A stretch of DNA of 64,000 nucleotides from Flectonema sp. DT1601. Taxonomy: Eukaryota > Euglenozoa > Diplonemea > Diplonemida > Diplonemidae. Below, piece by piece: positions 51,021-60,951 of the stretch (positions are counted from its first letter, which is position 1; each line of letters opens with the position of its first letter). Under the pieces are notes generated by a model. That model ran no database searches and was not told the origin of the DNA. It saw only the letters and a list, made by a program, of their open reading frames with translations. A program made the position numbers and the translations under genes. The DNA is taken from contig OZ025805.1 in NCBI GenBank assembly GCA_964019425.1, positions 282,501 to 346,500 of the forward strand, read 5' to 3'.

Positions 51021-52050
51021 CTCTCTATGGAATACGTAGTCCCTGAATTACCAGATTCGACAACGTTTTCTGGTTCAATGAGATAATTCTTTTCCCCTCC
51101 TCCTTTTTTTAGTAGAAGGTTTTTAATTACCCTTAATAGTTGGTACTGTTTCTTTTTTTTACATTGTCAAAAGTTTCACCCTAAAGAGAGTTCTATGGAT
51201 GGCTTTTTGATGGGTCGGTCCAAGTGGTATCATTCTCGCTGCGTGACACCTGCTTCTTACTTCCATGAGGCTGCTGTTTTTTTTTCTTTTTTCTTTTTTT
51301 TTTTTTAAACGCAGTTGTCCTCCTGACCTATGACTTTGCTAATTTTTTTTTTTTTTTTAAAAAAAATATTCTCTTTAATTTTTTTTCTTCTTTCTTTTTC
51401 TCGTCTTTTTTTGAATAAGGCAACCTTGGCTTCTCCTCCTCACTAATTTATTTATTTATTTATTTATTATTTCATTGTTCTTCTTTCCCCCTTTTTTTTT
51501 AAAAAAAAAGTTAAGTGTCCCTGACTATGTTATAGCAAATCTTTTCTTTCACACAAAAAATATTATTTTATAACAAATTTTTGTATGAATTTTTTTTTTT
51601 TTTTTTTTTTTTGCACACAGAACCTGAGGAACAAAAAGAGACAAAACCGACGTCTCATTTTTTGTTTTTTAAAAAATTCTTTTTTTTAAAAAACCTTAAA
51701 ATTAATGGCTGTTATGACTTGACTAAAAGTAAGAAAAAGGGGGAATAGGGGAGAGGCTATGATTATTAACATACTTCACTTTATGCAGATTAATTACGAA
51801 TTTTTAGCTTCTTCTCTCTGATGAAAATACTTAGTGTCGCCTGATTCACTTTTTTTTTTTTTTTTTTTTCTTTTCCCCCAGGCAGTACTCAAAACAATGC
51901 GGGTTGTCATGTGCAAGTGAAGGTCAAGGAAGGGACCTTTCAATCACTTTCCTACTATGGGATGTCTTGCTCTGTCCTTGACAGATGTTTGTATTCGGTG
52001 AGCTAATGCTTTTGGTTTGATTGTGATCCATAGGATGTAAATTCATCACA

Positions 52051-52063
52051 TTTTTTTTTTCAG
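52051..52063 (+). promoter_or_regulatory. Putative trans-splice acceptor of the RING gene
   Basis: T10 followed by cag, 58 bases before the ATG and ahead of a purine- and A-rich leader. Confidence 0.45.
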
Positions 52064-52121
52064 AGAGAGAGGGGAAGAAAAAAAAAGAAAAAAAAAAAAA
52101 AAAAAAACAACACCATAAAAG

Positions 52122-53021
52122 ATGTTATCAAGTATCGCAGACCACGCCGACCCGATGGAATTGAACATCACTAACGAGTTCGATGCAATTGATCCACCAG
52201 ATGACTTGGTGTGTTCTGTTTGTGCGAATCTAATGACTGACGCTGTACAGACACCATGTGAACATTACTTTTGCAGAAGATGTATTATGCAAGCTTTTAA
52301 AGTCACACCATCATGTCCCATATGCAGGAAGAAAGGAACCAGAGTAGTAGAAGCATCTCGTATAGTCAATAGTTTAATTAGTAAACAGAAAATAAGATGT
52401 TCGCAGCCAGACTGTCAAGCTGTAATGTTCAAAGATCAGTGGGCGAGTCACTTGAATGAGTGTAAACACATGCCTGATTTATGTCCTAATTATAAATATG
52501 GATGTTTGCAGAGATTGTCAAAAATTCAAATGAAATTGCACATAGAGAATTGTTCAAAGAAACCTGTTTTATTGCCCTTTGGTGTTCTTAACACTTGTGT
52601 CGATAACAAAAGGGCGAATCAACACGTTGACGTTATAGATTTACCCCTTCCAACTACTCAATTACTGTCTCATAGAAATTGCTTAACATTTGATATTAAA
52701 GGTGACAGTATATGCATTCTCCGACCAGGAATCGTTTCAATAGCGTTGGCTGTGGCTGCTCGTGTTGGAGAGGGTTGGCAAACTTGTCATGAGCGTGAAC
52801 ATGGAGTTGGAATTCAAATAAATAATCATTTAGTGTCGTATGCGCTTTTTCCTCGAAGGTCTCAAAAAGGTGATTGCGTAAGTGCGACTCTTACCCATCA
52901 TGCTGAGGTAAAAGAATCAGATGTTATTACATTTAGAGTTGGGATGGCTTCAAAAAAGATTCTCGATGATTTACAGGCTAACGATATCTCAATAAGATGG
53001 GACTCTCTAGATGTAAATTAG
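52122..53021 (+). CDS. RING and TRAF-type zinc-finger protein, probable E3 ubiquitin ligase (299 aa)
   Basis: Residues 31-68 are a C3HC4 RING (C31, C34, C46, H48, C51, C54, C65, C68). Two TRAF-type fingers follow: C93, C98, H110, C114 and C121, C128, H140, C144. The C-terminal 130 residues (FDIKGDSICILRPGIVSIAL ... VGIQINNHLVSY ... SDVITFRVGM ... ISIRWDSL) look like a beta sandwich, possibly C1q/TNF-like or MATH-like, which in TRAF proteins mediates oligomerisation and substrate binding. RING domains recruit E2 enzymes; the substrate is unknown. All zinc ligands are present, so activity is plausible. Function in this organism is not known. Confidence 0.88.
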   Translation: MLSSIADHADPMELNITNEFDAIDPPDDLVCSVCANLMTDAVQTPCEHYFCRRCIMQAFKVTPSCPICRKKGTRVVEASRIVNSLISKQKIRCSQPDCQAVMFKDQWASHLNECKHMPDLCPNYKYGCLQRLSKIQMKLHIENCSKKPVLLPFGVLNTCVDNKRANQHVDVIDLPLPTTQLLSHRNCLTFDIKGDSICILRPGIVSIALAVAARVGEGWQTCHEREHGVGIQINNHLVSYALFPRRSQKGDCVSATLTHHAEVKESDVITFRVGMASKKILDDLQANDISIRWDSLDVN

Positions 53022-53790
53022 AAGTAATTTTTTTTTTTTTTTTTTTACTGAATGGTTTGTTACTTTTTTTATGGTTTTGTTTATTTATTTATATTTATAT
53101 TTTTTTTTTTTTTTTTTTGGGGGGGGAAATAAATAAGGAGAAGTACATGTATCCTCGTCAGTCGCCCCTCCACAATTTTTTTTTTTTTTATAACTCCGTG
53201 AACTGCAATCGGAAAAGGTGGAAAGCTGACCGTGTTTAAGATGCCTCGTCGGCCCTAAGCTATTCTAACTTACGTTGTTGCTGCCTCGTAACTCTATGGC
53301 GTCAATCTGATGCTCTGTAGTTTTGCTGTACACATGGACATCTTGTGAACCTTTTTTTAGTCACATTTGAACTTATCACTTTTTTTTTTTTTGTTGTCGG
53401 TCTTCGTTTTTTTTCTTTCTTTTTTTTTTCCTGGCCCATATAGTTTTTTTTTTTAGATGTTTTTTTTTTTTTTTTGGGAAGAATAACACACACCTCTGTG
53501 GAGGGAGGTGGGGTGTTGTATATGAGCCCTCTATAGAGAACAGTGCTACTCCTCTTATCTCATATTTGCTGAGGATATTGTCTAATTTTGAGTTATGAAA
53601 AAAATATATTTTTTTAAAATATTTGATTTATTTTGTAGGCGAGTTCACTCTGCTTACCAGTGGTCAAAGAGAATAGACGACACAGCCGAGTATGAGATTT
53701 TTAAAAAAAAAAAAAAAAAAAAAAAGAATTGGCTTTTATCTTAAAAACTATACAGAAAATATAATAATATAACAACTGTGTGATGTTTTC

Positions 53791-53855
53791 TGTTTGTGTC
53801 ACGAAGCTAGAGGAGGTTTACGTGTGTGCTGCCAACCATTCTTTATCGTTCTTAC
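53791..53855 (+). repeat. Poly(A)-tailed repeat family 2 (partial, opposite orientation)
   Basis: gtttgtgtcacgaag, aggaggtttacgtgtgtgct, gccaaccattctttatcg, ttcttac followed by an A-run. The TGC end is missing, so the A-run begins earlier in the unit. Confidence 0.5.
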
Positions 53856-54127
53856 AAAAAAAAAAAAAAAAAAAAAAAATCCTTTTCTAGCGCTCCACTT
53901 GGAAATTGATTTTGAGTTCAGCCTTTCGAAAAAACCTCTTTTAAGACAGCAGAGAAGGTTATTTAATAGTTGGTACTCTTTTTTTAGTTATGAACACATT
54001 ATTTCTTAAAGCACCTCGTAGACGTGTCTATTCTCGTAGCTCTAGGGAGTTAACCCGATGCTCCCTAGTTTGCTGTATCAGCGATGCACAGTACGCAATG
54101 TATTGGACTTCCTTATCTATCTATCTA

Positions 54128-54245
54128 TTCATATTCTATTACCCTTTGATGTTAGGAAACTGCAGAAATGAATACTTTTCTTTTATTGATCTCTACTTTT
54201 CTTATTCTCACTTTTCTGTTCTAAAATTAATGATATTAACTTGAC
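54128..54245 (+). repeat. 3' half of the A-type motif repeat
   Basis: tcatattctattaccctttg ... aatgaatacttttcttttat ... ttctgttctaaaattaatga. It starts exactly at the 3' paired end of the motif, without the motif core. Confidence 0.6.
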
Positions 54246-54612
54246 TGACAACCGTACTGATCTATTTTGTTCTACAATAAAAAAAAACAACATTTGCTGT
54301 GCTAACAGTTTTTTTTTTTTTTTTAAAGTTTAGAAAAACACCCTTCTTGTATTTGGGATTCTCTTTTTGAAAAAACCTTCGATAATATTGCCATTCTTTA
54401 TAACTTTTTTTTTTTTGTAGGGATGGCGATTTTTTTCGCAAACTATTTTGAATTAGAGGTTTTTTTCCCCAAAAATAAAATAGCATTTGTAAAAGTATTG
54501 GGGACCCTCAGAAGAGCCACCCGGTACTCTTTGAGTGTCTACCTAACCGATACTCGGTGGTCTGATGGACTTGATAACTAACTAAAAGTTGGTAAGTTGG
54601 TTATTAATTAAC

Positions 54613-54699
54613 TGGAATGAAGTCCCTTAGAACTTACTGATGAAGGCCTAAGAGGGACAAGTAGTATAAGATTAAGGCTCCTGAAAACTACGTATTCCA
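54613..54699 (+). ncRNA. Repeated structured RNA-like motif, B-type (copy 6)
   Basis: It lies more than 44 kb from the other copies. Ends TGGAAT/ATTCCA, core ACTGATGAAGGCCTAAGAGG, GGGAC and AAGGCTCCTGAAAAC are all kept. The whole repeat unit continues to about 54800 and is bounded on both sides by aactaactaaaagtt words, possibly a target-site duplication. Confidence 0.45.
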
Positions 54700-55769
54700 C
54701 AAGTGTATTATGGAACAGCGGAACAATTGTGTTTTTATAATTTTTCTTTTTTATATTTTATTTTAGTGCACTTTTTTATAATAAACTCATATTCTAACTA
54801 ACTAAAAGTTAGTAATATGATAATATTGCATTCTTTTTTTTTAATTTTTTTTTTAAAAAAAATCTCTTTTTTAAAAAAAATACACAAACAATAAATAAAT
54901 AAATATTTCAAATCTTCCTGTGGTGGATACACTTTCTCATTTTGTAATACCAAAAAAAAAAAAAATTAAAATAAAAATAAAAATAAAAATGAGATTATGT
55001 AAGGCACAAATAAGACGAAAACAAAACAAAAAAACAAAAAATTATAGGGAAGAAATAATTCTTTATGTATGTGAGGGATGGTTTATAAGGTGGATTTGAT
55101 AAATTTAGGGCATTTCATTGTCGTCGTCGTCGTCGTTGTTGTTGTTACTCAACCTTCGTGATTTTTATTATTCATTATTATTATTATTTTTTTATTTTAT
55201 TTTATTTTTATTTTTATTTCAAAACCATCGTCGCTATTATCTTTACCTGTACAATACAATTTTTTTTTTTAAAATAACTCCTTCACTTTTTTTTTTTTTG
55301 TAGTTTTGGTTTTTTGTTATTATTATTATTATTATTTTTTTGTTATCAATCGATTGCTTTTTAGTACATAAAAATCTTAATTTATTTAAACAGGGTTATC
55401 TTCATACTTTGCAATTAGAATGTGAATTGTTCTCAGGAATAAGAGTGAGATTTCGAAGCGCGCCTGCGTAAAAAAAGCAAAAAAAAAACGTATTTTGGTG
55501 TGTGTTTCGTAAAGAGTTTTTTTGATTTCCGACTAACAGCGCCAAGCCCTATTGCAAGTGGTTCTTTAACCCTCCCATTATACTTCACCCCCCTCAGGGA
55601 TTGCGCATCACCCTTAGTCACTGTATTTAAAACTAATGTAAATTATCTTTATGTTGTTTATGATACAACACAGTTGTAATTTTTACAAAATCGAACATAC
55701 ATCCCCTCTCAGGAATTACCAATAAACAATTTCTAAACAAACCTTTTCTTTTGATTAACAACTACAATA

Positions 55770-55772
<3 letters not shown>

Positions 55773-55804
<32 letters not shown>

Positions 55805-55831
55805 CCAGTCAAAGTACTTTTTTTTTCCCAG
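55773..55831 (+). promoter_or_regulatory. Putative trans-splice acceptors of the TPR gene
   Basis: A T-run of about 32 with ccag at 55805-55808, then a second tract ttttttttccca-g ending at 55831, 23 bases before the ATG. Either AG could serve. Confidence 0.5.
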
Positions 55832-55854
55832 AAAAAAAAAAAAAAAAAAAAAAA

Positions 55855-57732
55855 ATGGAAGAAGAAGACAAGCCCCTTTCCCTTCATGGAAATAGTACGT
55901 ACAGTCCTGAAGTACAAAAGATGTTAAGAGGTTGGAAGGACACAGTTTTTGGTCCTGGTCACAATGAAGTGTTGAAAGATTTCACTCCACCTGAAGACGA
56001 TCGAAAAGAAGTAACATGGAAATACCTTCATGAGAATTACAAGTATGAAAAACCAGCTCACGGATATAAATTGGTAGGTGACATAACTCAGAGAGATAAG
56101 AATAATTGGGAATACCACAAACACGTTAAACTGAGAGATAGAGACGGAACCGAACATGCGGTTTTTTTCTACGTCGACAATCCAAACAAATGGAACTACG
56201 AAGACATGGAGGTCGGAGGACTAATGGTAATTAACAGCCCTAGACTACATAGGTTTATGGATGGACAAGATGGAATGCGTCTCGATGAAGAACGAATGGT
56301 TCAAAGAGTAATAAAACAACCACTCACGGATACAAAGCGATTGGACTATTCAAACCTCATGCGTGAAAATGGAAATCGAAAATTTAAAGAAGAAAAATTC
56401 GAAGATGCTATCGAATACTACGAATCAAGCGTTTCGTACGTCCAAGGGTCATCTTTCGTAGATGGTGAACCAGATTTAAAAAACCAAGCTCTCGAACGTG
56501 AGTTAAAATGCAACATAAACATCGCATCCGCCACTTACAAATTAAAGAATTACAGCTCTTCAATTACTCACTGTCACAAGGCATTGGCTCTTAATCCGAA
56601 TTCCGCTATGGCATACTACCGTATGGGTCTTGCACATGCTGGTCGTGGAGAAGATAAAAGCGCTGTTACGAATTACAAAAAAGCGATTGAATTGTCTCCC
56701 CAAGACCCAAGCGTTTCAGTTCAAACAATTAAAAAAGAATTGGGCAAGAGTTCCACCGAAACCACGTCTCAACAAAAATCAATGAAAAATTTATTTTCAG
56801 GATTCCTAAACACGAGTAAATTCGGAGTCAAGAAAGCATCAGCGGCTCTAAGTGGAGGAAAGCTTCCTTCATTCCAGACCATAATTAACCACAGAGATTT
56901 AATAGGTGGGATTTCATACAGTATGGGTAAGCCTGTCAAGGGATCTAAATGGACAATATTCAGGTCTGGGACTGCAGCTGGTTGCTCTACAGCAGATCGA
57001 AAACTTCTTATCAAAGATTACGGAATAAAAACAATCATCGATTTGAGAACTACAGCTGAACGTGAAACAGCAGTACATGATCAAAAGGATTTTCCTTTGG
57101 TTATAAAAGCAGAGGAAATCGAGGGTAAGATAGTCGAATCGATTCCACTAAGCAACTGCACTGAACAAATCGTCCTACTCAACGTTGACTTGGTTGATAA
57201 ACTGAATGAGGAATCTCTGAGTATGACTGAAAATATTTGGGTAGCATTTTACAGCATGATCTATCAAAAAGAAACTGCTTTATCACTTCAATATGCCAGG
57301 TATGAAAACAAAACACCTGGGGCAATGCTTAGGGATATACTTGATGAACGTGGTGTTGAATTGACATACGTGTTGAGGATACTTTCTGATCCATCTAATC
57401 ACCCAGTTCTTATTAGTGACAGTCATGGTAAGGATGCTGTAGCGGTATTATCTGTTTTGATTCTTGGATGTCTTGGGGTGACTGATGATGATATTTTGGA
57501 AGATTTCATGAAATCACAATCATCCATTCCTGATAACCATCGAAAGAAGTTAGCAACTCATTGGGCTTCTCTCAACCTCTCTCCAACATTCGCTTATATC
57601 GACGTCGATGACGGCACGGATCTCATTGACTTCATCAACGGTCGATACGATGGGATTCCTGCCTACCTCTCATACATGGGTTTTGGTGAAGAAGAACAAG
57701 TTAAATTGAGGAGAGCTTGCATTAAAGATTGA
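55855..57732 (+). CDS. TPR protein with Y_phosphatase3-like, probably inactive, C-terminal domain (625 aa)
   Basis: Residues 1-150 are a beta-rich, Asp/Lys-rich region I do not recognise (NWEYHKHVKLRDRDGTEHAV). Residues about 160-285 hold three TPRs (MRENGNRKFKEEKFEDAIEY; NINIASATYKLKNYSSSITH; AYYRMGLAHAGRGEDKSAV), arranged as in FKBP- or CYP40-type Hsp90 co-chaperones. From about 344 the sequence matches the tyrosine/serine phosphatase family Y_phosphatase3: NHRDLIGG, WTIFRSGTAAGCSTADRKLL, YGIKTIIDLRTTAERE. The catalytic HCxxGKDRTG is here ISDSHGKDAVA (about 518-528), so the Cys nucleophile and the Arg are replaced. A pseudophosphatase that binds but does not hydrolyse phospho-ligands is likely. 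The ATG follows two acceptor AGs. Confidence 0.82.
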   Translation: MEEEDKPLSLHGNSTYSPEVQKMLRGWKDTVFGPGHNEVLKDFTPPEDDRKEVTWKYLHENYKYEKPAHGYKLVGDITQRDKNNWEYHKHVKLRDRDGTEHAVFFYVDNPNKWNYEDMEVGGLMVINSPRLHRFMDGQDGMRLDEERMVQRVIKQPLTDTKRLDYSNLMRENGNRKFKEEKFEDAIEYYESSVSYVQGSSFVDGEPDLKNQALERELKCNINIASATYKLKNYSSSITHCHKALALNPNSAMAYYRMGLAHAGRGEDKSAVTNYKKAIELSPQDPSVSVQTIKKELGKSSTETTSQQKSMKNLFSGFLNTSKFGVKKASAALSGGKLPSFQTIINHRDLIGGISYSMGKPVKGSKWTIFRSGTAAGCSTADRKLLIKDYGIKTIIDLRTTAERETAVHDQKDFPLVIKAEEIEGKIVESIPLSNCTEQIVLLNVDLVDKLNEESLSMTENIWVAFYSMIYQKETALSLQYARYENKTPGAMLRDILDERGVELTYVLRILSDPSNHPVLISDSHGKDAVAVLSVLILGCLGVTDDDILEDFMKSQSSIPDNHRKKLATHWASLNLSPTFAYIDVDDGTDLIDFINGRYDGIPAYLSYMGFGEEEQVKLRRACIKD

Positions 57733-57737
57733 TTATA

Positions 57738-57777
<40 letters not shown>

Positions 57778-57932
57778 CCCTTTCCTCTCTCACTGACACA
57801 CCTTCCTCAGATGTGTTCTTATCACAACTACACAAGGTTGCTATAATTGAAGGAAGCCCATTTGTGAATGTAGTACAGTTTAAAGGCTTTTTGAAGAGAC
57901 CTTGTTAAATTACAATATTACCATACATTGAG

Positions 57933-57973
<41 letters not shown>

Positions 57974-58060
57974 TTGTAAGATACGCGCAGGTTTAAAAGT
58001 TATATTACGTTTACGTAAACAAATTAGGTATAAAAGAAAGTTAAAATAATTAACTATTGA
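57733..58060. other. Intergenic region with two long T-runs
   Basis: T-runs of about 37 (57741-57777) and about 34 (57939-57972). Nothing else is recognised. Confidence 0.5.
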
Positions 58061-58746
58061 TTTTTAATGAAAAAATCAGATAGCCTGATTTTGCATCTAA
58101 AACACCGTCATTTTATTTTTTACGATGGGAGGCTTCGAAGGGAAAATTTCCACCCCGGCGGTCTACGGGCTCTTCTGCCACAGGCAAGGGTCGCTCTAAT
58201 TTCTTGCCCCGATAATGAGTCCCTGGTAAAGAATTGTTTGCACATTCAACTGATATTGGTTATGGTAGTCCTGTGGACCAGGGGAGGTAAGATCTTGACG
58301 GTATTACAAGACGGTGTACAAACATTCGCGTTGCTGTATGAGCAACTCAAGTAGGTTAATAAGTACTCCACCTTCGGGGGCCGCCTTCCTGGTCTCCTTC
58401 AGACGTGTGGTAGTTGCAAAAACGTCTTCGCTCTTGTGAAAAAAGCGCTCCGAACATCTACCCGGGGATTTGATTTCTGGCGGATGCAATTTTTGGGATT
58501 CAAGTGGAAAACTTTGGGAGGAAAAAAAAAGCATCTCCAAAAAAGAAAAAAGCCTGAGCGTGCTGCCAGGCATGATAATGTTACATTATTTCACACTCGC
58601 AACGTAACCAAAATGCGTGCAATAAAATTCGTTAAAAAAAACTTCACGCTCAGCCCGGGAGTGAAATACTGTAATTTCTGATTTTCACTGCAAGTGTAAA
58701 TTTTCCCTAAGAAGCTAGATAGAGCAAAATAAAAAAAATAATAAAG
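58061..58746 (+). other. GC-richer island with weak open frames
   Basis: The stretch 58120-58480 is visibly less AT-rich than its surroundings. ORFs at 58067-58354 (95 aa, MKKSDSLILHLKHRHFIF...) and 58436-58681 (81 aa, basic) are open, but I recognise neither; the first starts with a true ATG. There is no T-tract directly before it except 57939-57972. It could be a decayed transferred or mobile segment. Confidence 0.3.
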
Positions 58747-59484
58747 AATGGGGGGAAAAGAAAAAAAAAAAAAAAAAAAAAGAATTAAATAGTCAGTCAC
58801 TCACCATCTTTTCTTTTCAACACACGCGAGAGTTAATGTTAAAAAAAAAAAAAGTAAAAAAGTCAAAAAAATGCTCCACAAGGCCGTGACCGTGGTATAC
58901 GTTTCTCCAAACTTTTGGTTGGAAATGTAAGTTTTCCCTTAATAAAAAGTTCATTGTGACGATAACAACCCCATTTTTATTTTCCTTTTTAAAACTTTCT
59001 TAATATTTTATTGCATGCATTTACTCCAGATCGAAGTTATTATTATTTTTAAAACAGCGACGCGGATGTAAATTATTTGAGACAGAGGCTATCTGGAGTT
59101 CTACATTTTATATTTTACTCTAACTTCTGACTTCTTAAGGAAAATAAATACATGAAGTAGAAATGTAAGGAAGTACAGTATTGATGTATGTGTTTGAACT
59201 GTTCAATAATCAGAAAGACTCACAAGCAGCGATTCGTACTCCTGTTTTTCGTTTGAAATCAATGAATAATGTAAACCTTGTGCTGAATGAGTCACATCCT
59301 TGTAGTGTTCACTTTTATTCATTCAGGTCACTGAAACAGATGAATCCTTTAGTAAAACAGTATTCATACCCCTTTGAGGGAATGTAATTACATGTCGCAT
59401 CCTCGTAGTATTCGATACCCAGATGTCACTTGTACGAGTTCTTTCTAACAGAACCTTTCCCACCTCACAGCAAATTATTTAAAA
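58747..59484 (+). repeat. 5' flanking module of LRR gene F
   Basis: From about 58747 to the gene, the sequence is nearly identical to about 62408-63146 before gene G. It differs from the A-E modules, but the last 150 bases keep recognisable words (gtaaaacagtattca, catgtcgcat, cgtagtattcgatacccaga). So the two module types share a common origin. A candidate acceptor (cccacctcacag) ends at 59470, 15 bases before the ATG. Confidence 0.75.
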
Positions 59485-60951
59485 ATGACAATGCAAGTTT
59501 TCGTGACGTGTCCTGATTGGGGACTCCCCGCAGTGACAGTGACGGCTGGTGCTGATTCGGTTGTGAGCGACGTGTTGACGGCGGCGGCTGAGGAATGGGA
59601 TGTGGATCCGGATGAAGTTGAACTCTCGTTTGCTGGTGATACCCTTTGCGAAACTGATCGGCTGGCAGATCATGGAGTGGTTGCAAACAGCGAGTTGGAA
59701 ATGTGGAAGAAGCAGTTTAGGATATTCGGTAAAAGCTGGTTTGTTGATGATGCAAAACGGGAGAAGCTGCTTCTTTGGATGAGTGACCACATTACGGAGT
59801 ATTTATGTCTGGACACTCCGACATTCACAGAAGATGGTTGCCTCACTGTTGACAGTAGGCTGCTTCCTTCAAATGCCAAACAGATTGCTTTCCGCAATTC
59901 AAATTCCAACAACACAAACATCTCACTAGTTACTACTATCGGAGATAAGTTCTTGTTTCGTTGTTCACAAATTACTTCTCTTGACCTTTCAGGTCTTACT
60001 AGTGTCACCACTATTGGCGATCATTTCTTGCCTTTCTGCGACCAAATCACTTCTCTTGACCTTTCAAGTATCAGTAGTGTCACCACTATTGGGAATTTTT
60101 TTTTAAATTCCTGTAAACAAATCACTTCTCTTGACCTTTCAGGTCTTGGTAGTGTCACCACTATTGGTGATAGTTTCTTGTCTAACTGTTCACAAATTAC
60201 TATTCTTGACCTTTCAAGTCTTGGTAGTGTCACCACTATTGGTGATTATTTCTTGTCTAACTGTTCACAAATTACTTCTCTTGACCTTTCAGATCTAAGT
60301 AGTGTCACTTTTATTGGGAATGATTTCTTATATTCCTGTGACCAAATCACGTCTCTTGACCTTTCAGGTCTTAGTGGTGTCACCACTATTGGTGATCGTT
60401 TCTTATATTTCTGTGAACAAATCACTTCTCTTGATCTTGCAGGTCTTAGTCGTGTCACTACTATTGGTGATAATTTCTTGTCTTGCTGTAAACAAATCAC
60501 TTCTCTTGACCTTTCTGGTCTTGGTAGTGTCACCACTATTGGGAATTTTTTTTTACATTCCTGTAAACAAATCACTTCTCTTGACCTTTCAGGTTTTGGT
60601 AGTGTCATCACTATTGGGAATTATTTCTTGTCCAACTGTTCACAAATTACTATTCTTGACCTTTCAAGTCTCAGTAGTGTCACCACTATTGGTGATTATT
60701 TCTTGTTAAACTGTTCACAAATTACTACTCTTGACCTTTCATGTCTTAGTAGTATCACCAATATTGGTGATAGTTTCTTATATTTCTGTAAACAAATCAC
60801 TTCTCTTGACCTTTCAGGTCTTAGTAGTGTCACCACTATTGGTGATCACTTTCTCAGTGAATGCGACTCTCTTGAATCTGTCCAGCTTCCTGAAAGTAAT
60901 AGCGCTCTCTTTGAGGAGTCTGTGAAAGCAGCGATTGATCATTCAGGATAA
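59485..60951 (+). CDS. Ubiquitin-like/BspA-type LRR protein, copy F (488 aa)
   Basis: The start is ATG ACA ATG; the first ATG adds two residues (MT) compared with A-E, and the second equals their start. The ubiquitin-like domain and linker are followed by 13 LRR repeats and the intact ending (HFLSECDSLESVQLPES). The repeats are more diverse than in A-E (NFFLNSC, NYFLSNC, TILDLSSL) and include none of the short KKHFLSYS type. It belongs to a second, more distant cluster about 41 kb from E. No signal peptide or membrane segment. Function unknown. Confidence 0.87.
   Translation: MTMQVFVTCPDWGLPAVTVTAGADSVVSDVLTAAAEEWDVDPDEVELSFAGDTLCETDRLADHGVVANSELEMWKKQFRIFGKSWFVDDAKREKLLLWMSDHITEYLCLDTPTFTEDGCLTVDSRLLPSNAKQIAFRNSNSNNTNISLVTTIGDKFLFRCSQITSLDLSGLTSVTTIGDHFLPFCDQITSLDLSSISSVTTIGNFFLNSCKQITSLDLSGLGSVTTIGDSFLSNCSQITILDLSSLGSVTTIGDYFLSNCSQITSLDLSDLSSVTFIGNDFLYSCDQITSLDLSGLSGVTTIGDRFLYFCEQITSLDLAGLSRVTTIGDNFLSCCKQITSLDLSGLGSVTTIGNFFLHSCKQITSLDLSGFGSVITIGNYFLSNCSQITILDLSSLSSVTTIGDYFLLNCSQITTLDLSCLSSITNIGDSFLYFCKQITSLDLSGLSSVTTIGDHFLSECDSLESVQLPESNSALFEESVKAAIDHSG

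Larger units (their letters stand above)
47414..52121. other. Intergenic region, 4.7 kb, repeat-rich
   Basis: No convincing gene. Contents: two family 1 repeats (48024-48157 and 48512-48651), a direct repeat pair (49433-49518 and 50097-50180), CCCCCCT-box family copies (50585-51020), and A/T runs. The minus-strand frame at 50216-50431 (71 codons) is the only one without homopolymer bias, but it lacks other support. The acceptor for the next gene ends at 52063. Confidence 0.5.
53022..55854. other. Intergenic region, 2.8 kb
   Basis: No convincing gene. It includes an inverted partial family 2 repeat (53791-53855), an A-type repeat 3' half (54128-54245), a full B-type motif repeat (54600-54800) flanked by aactaactaaaagtt words (about 54579 and 54797), a cagcgccaagcc repeat (55450-55600), a CCCCCCT-box-like copy (55637-55715) and T-runs up to about 32 (55773-55804). 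Confidence 0.5.
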
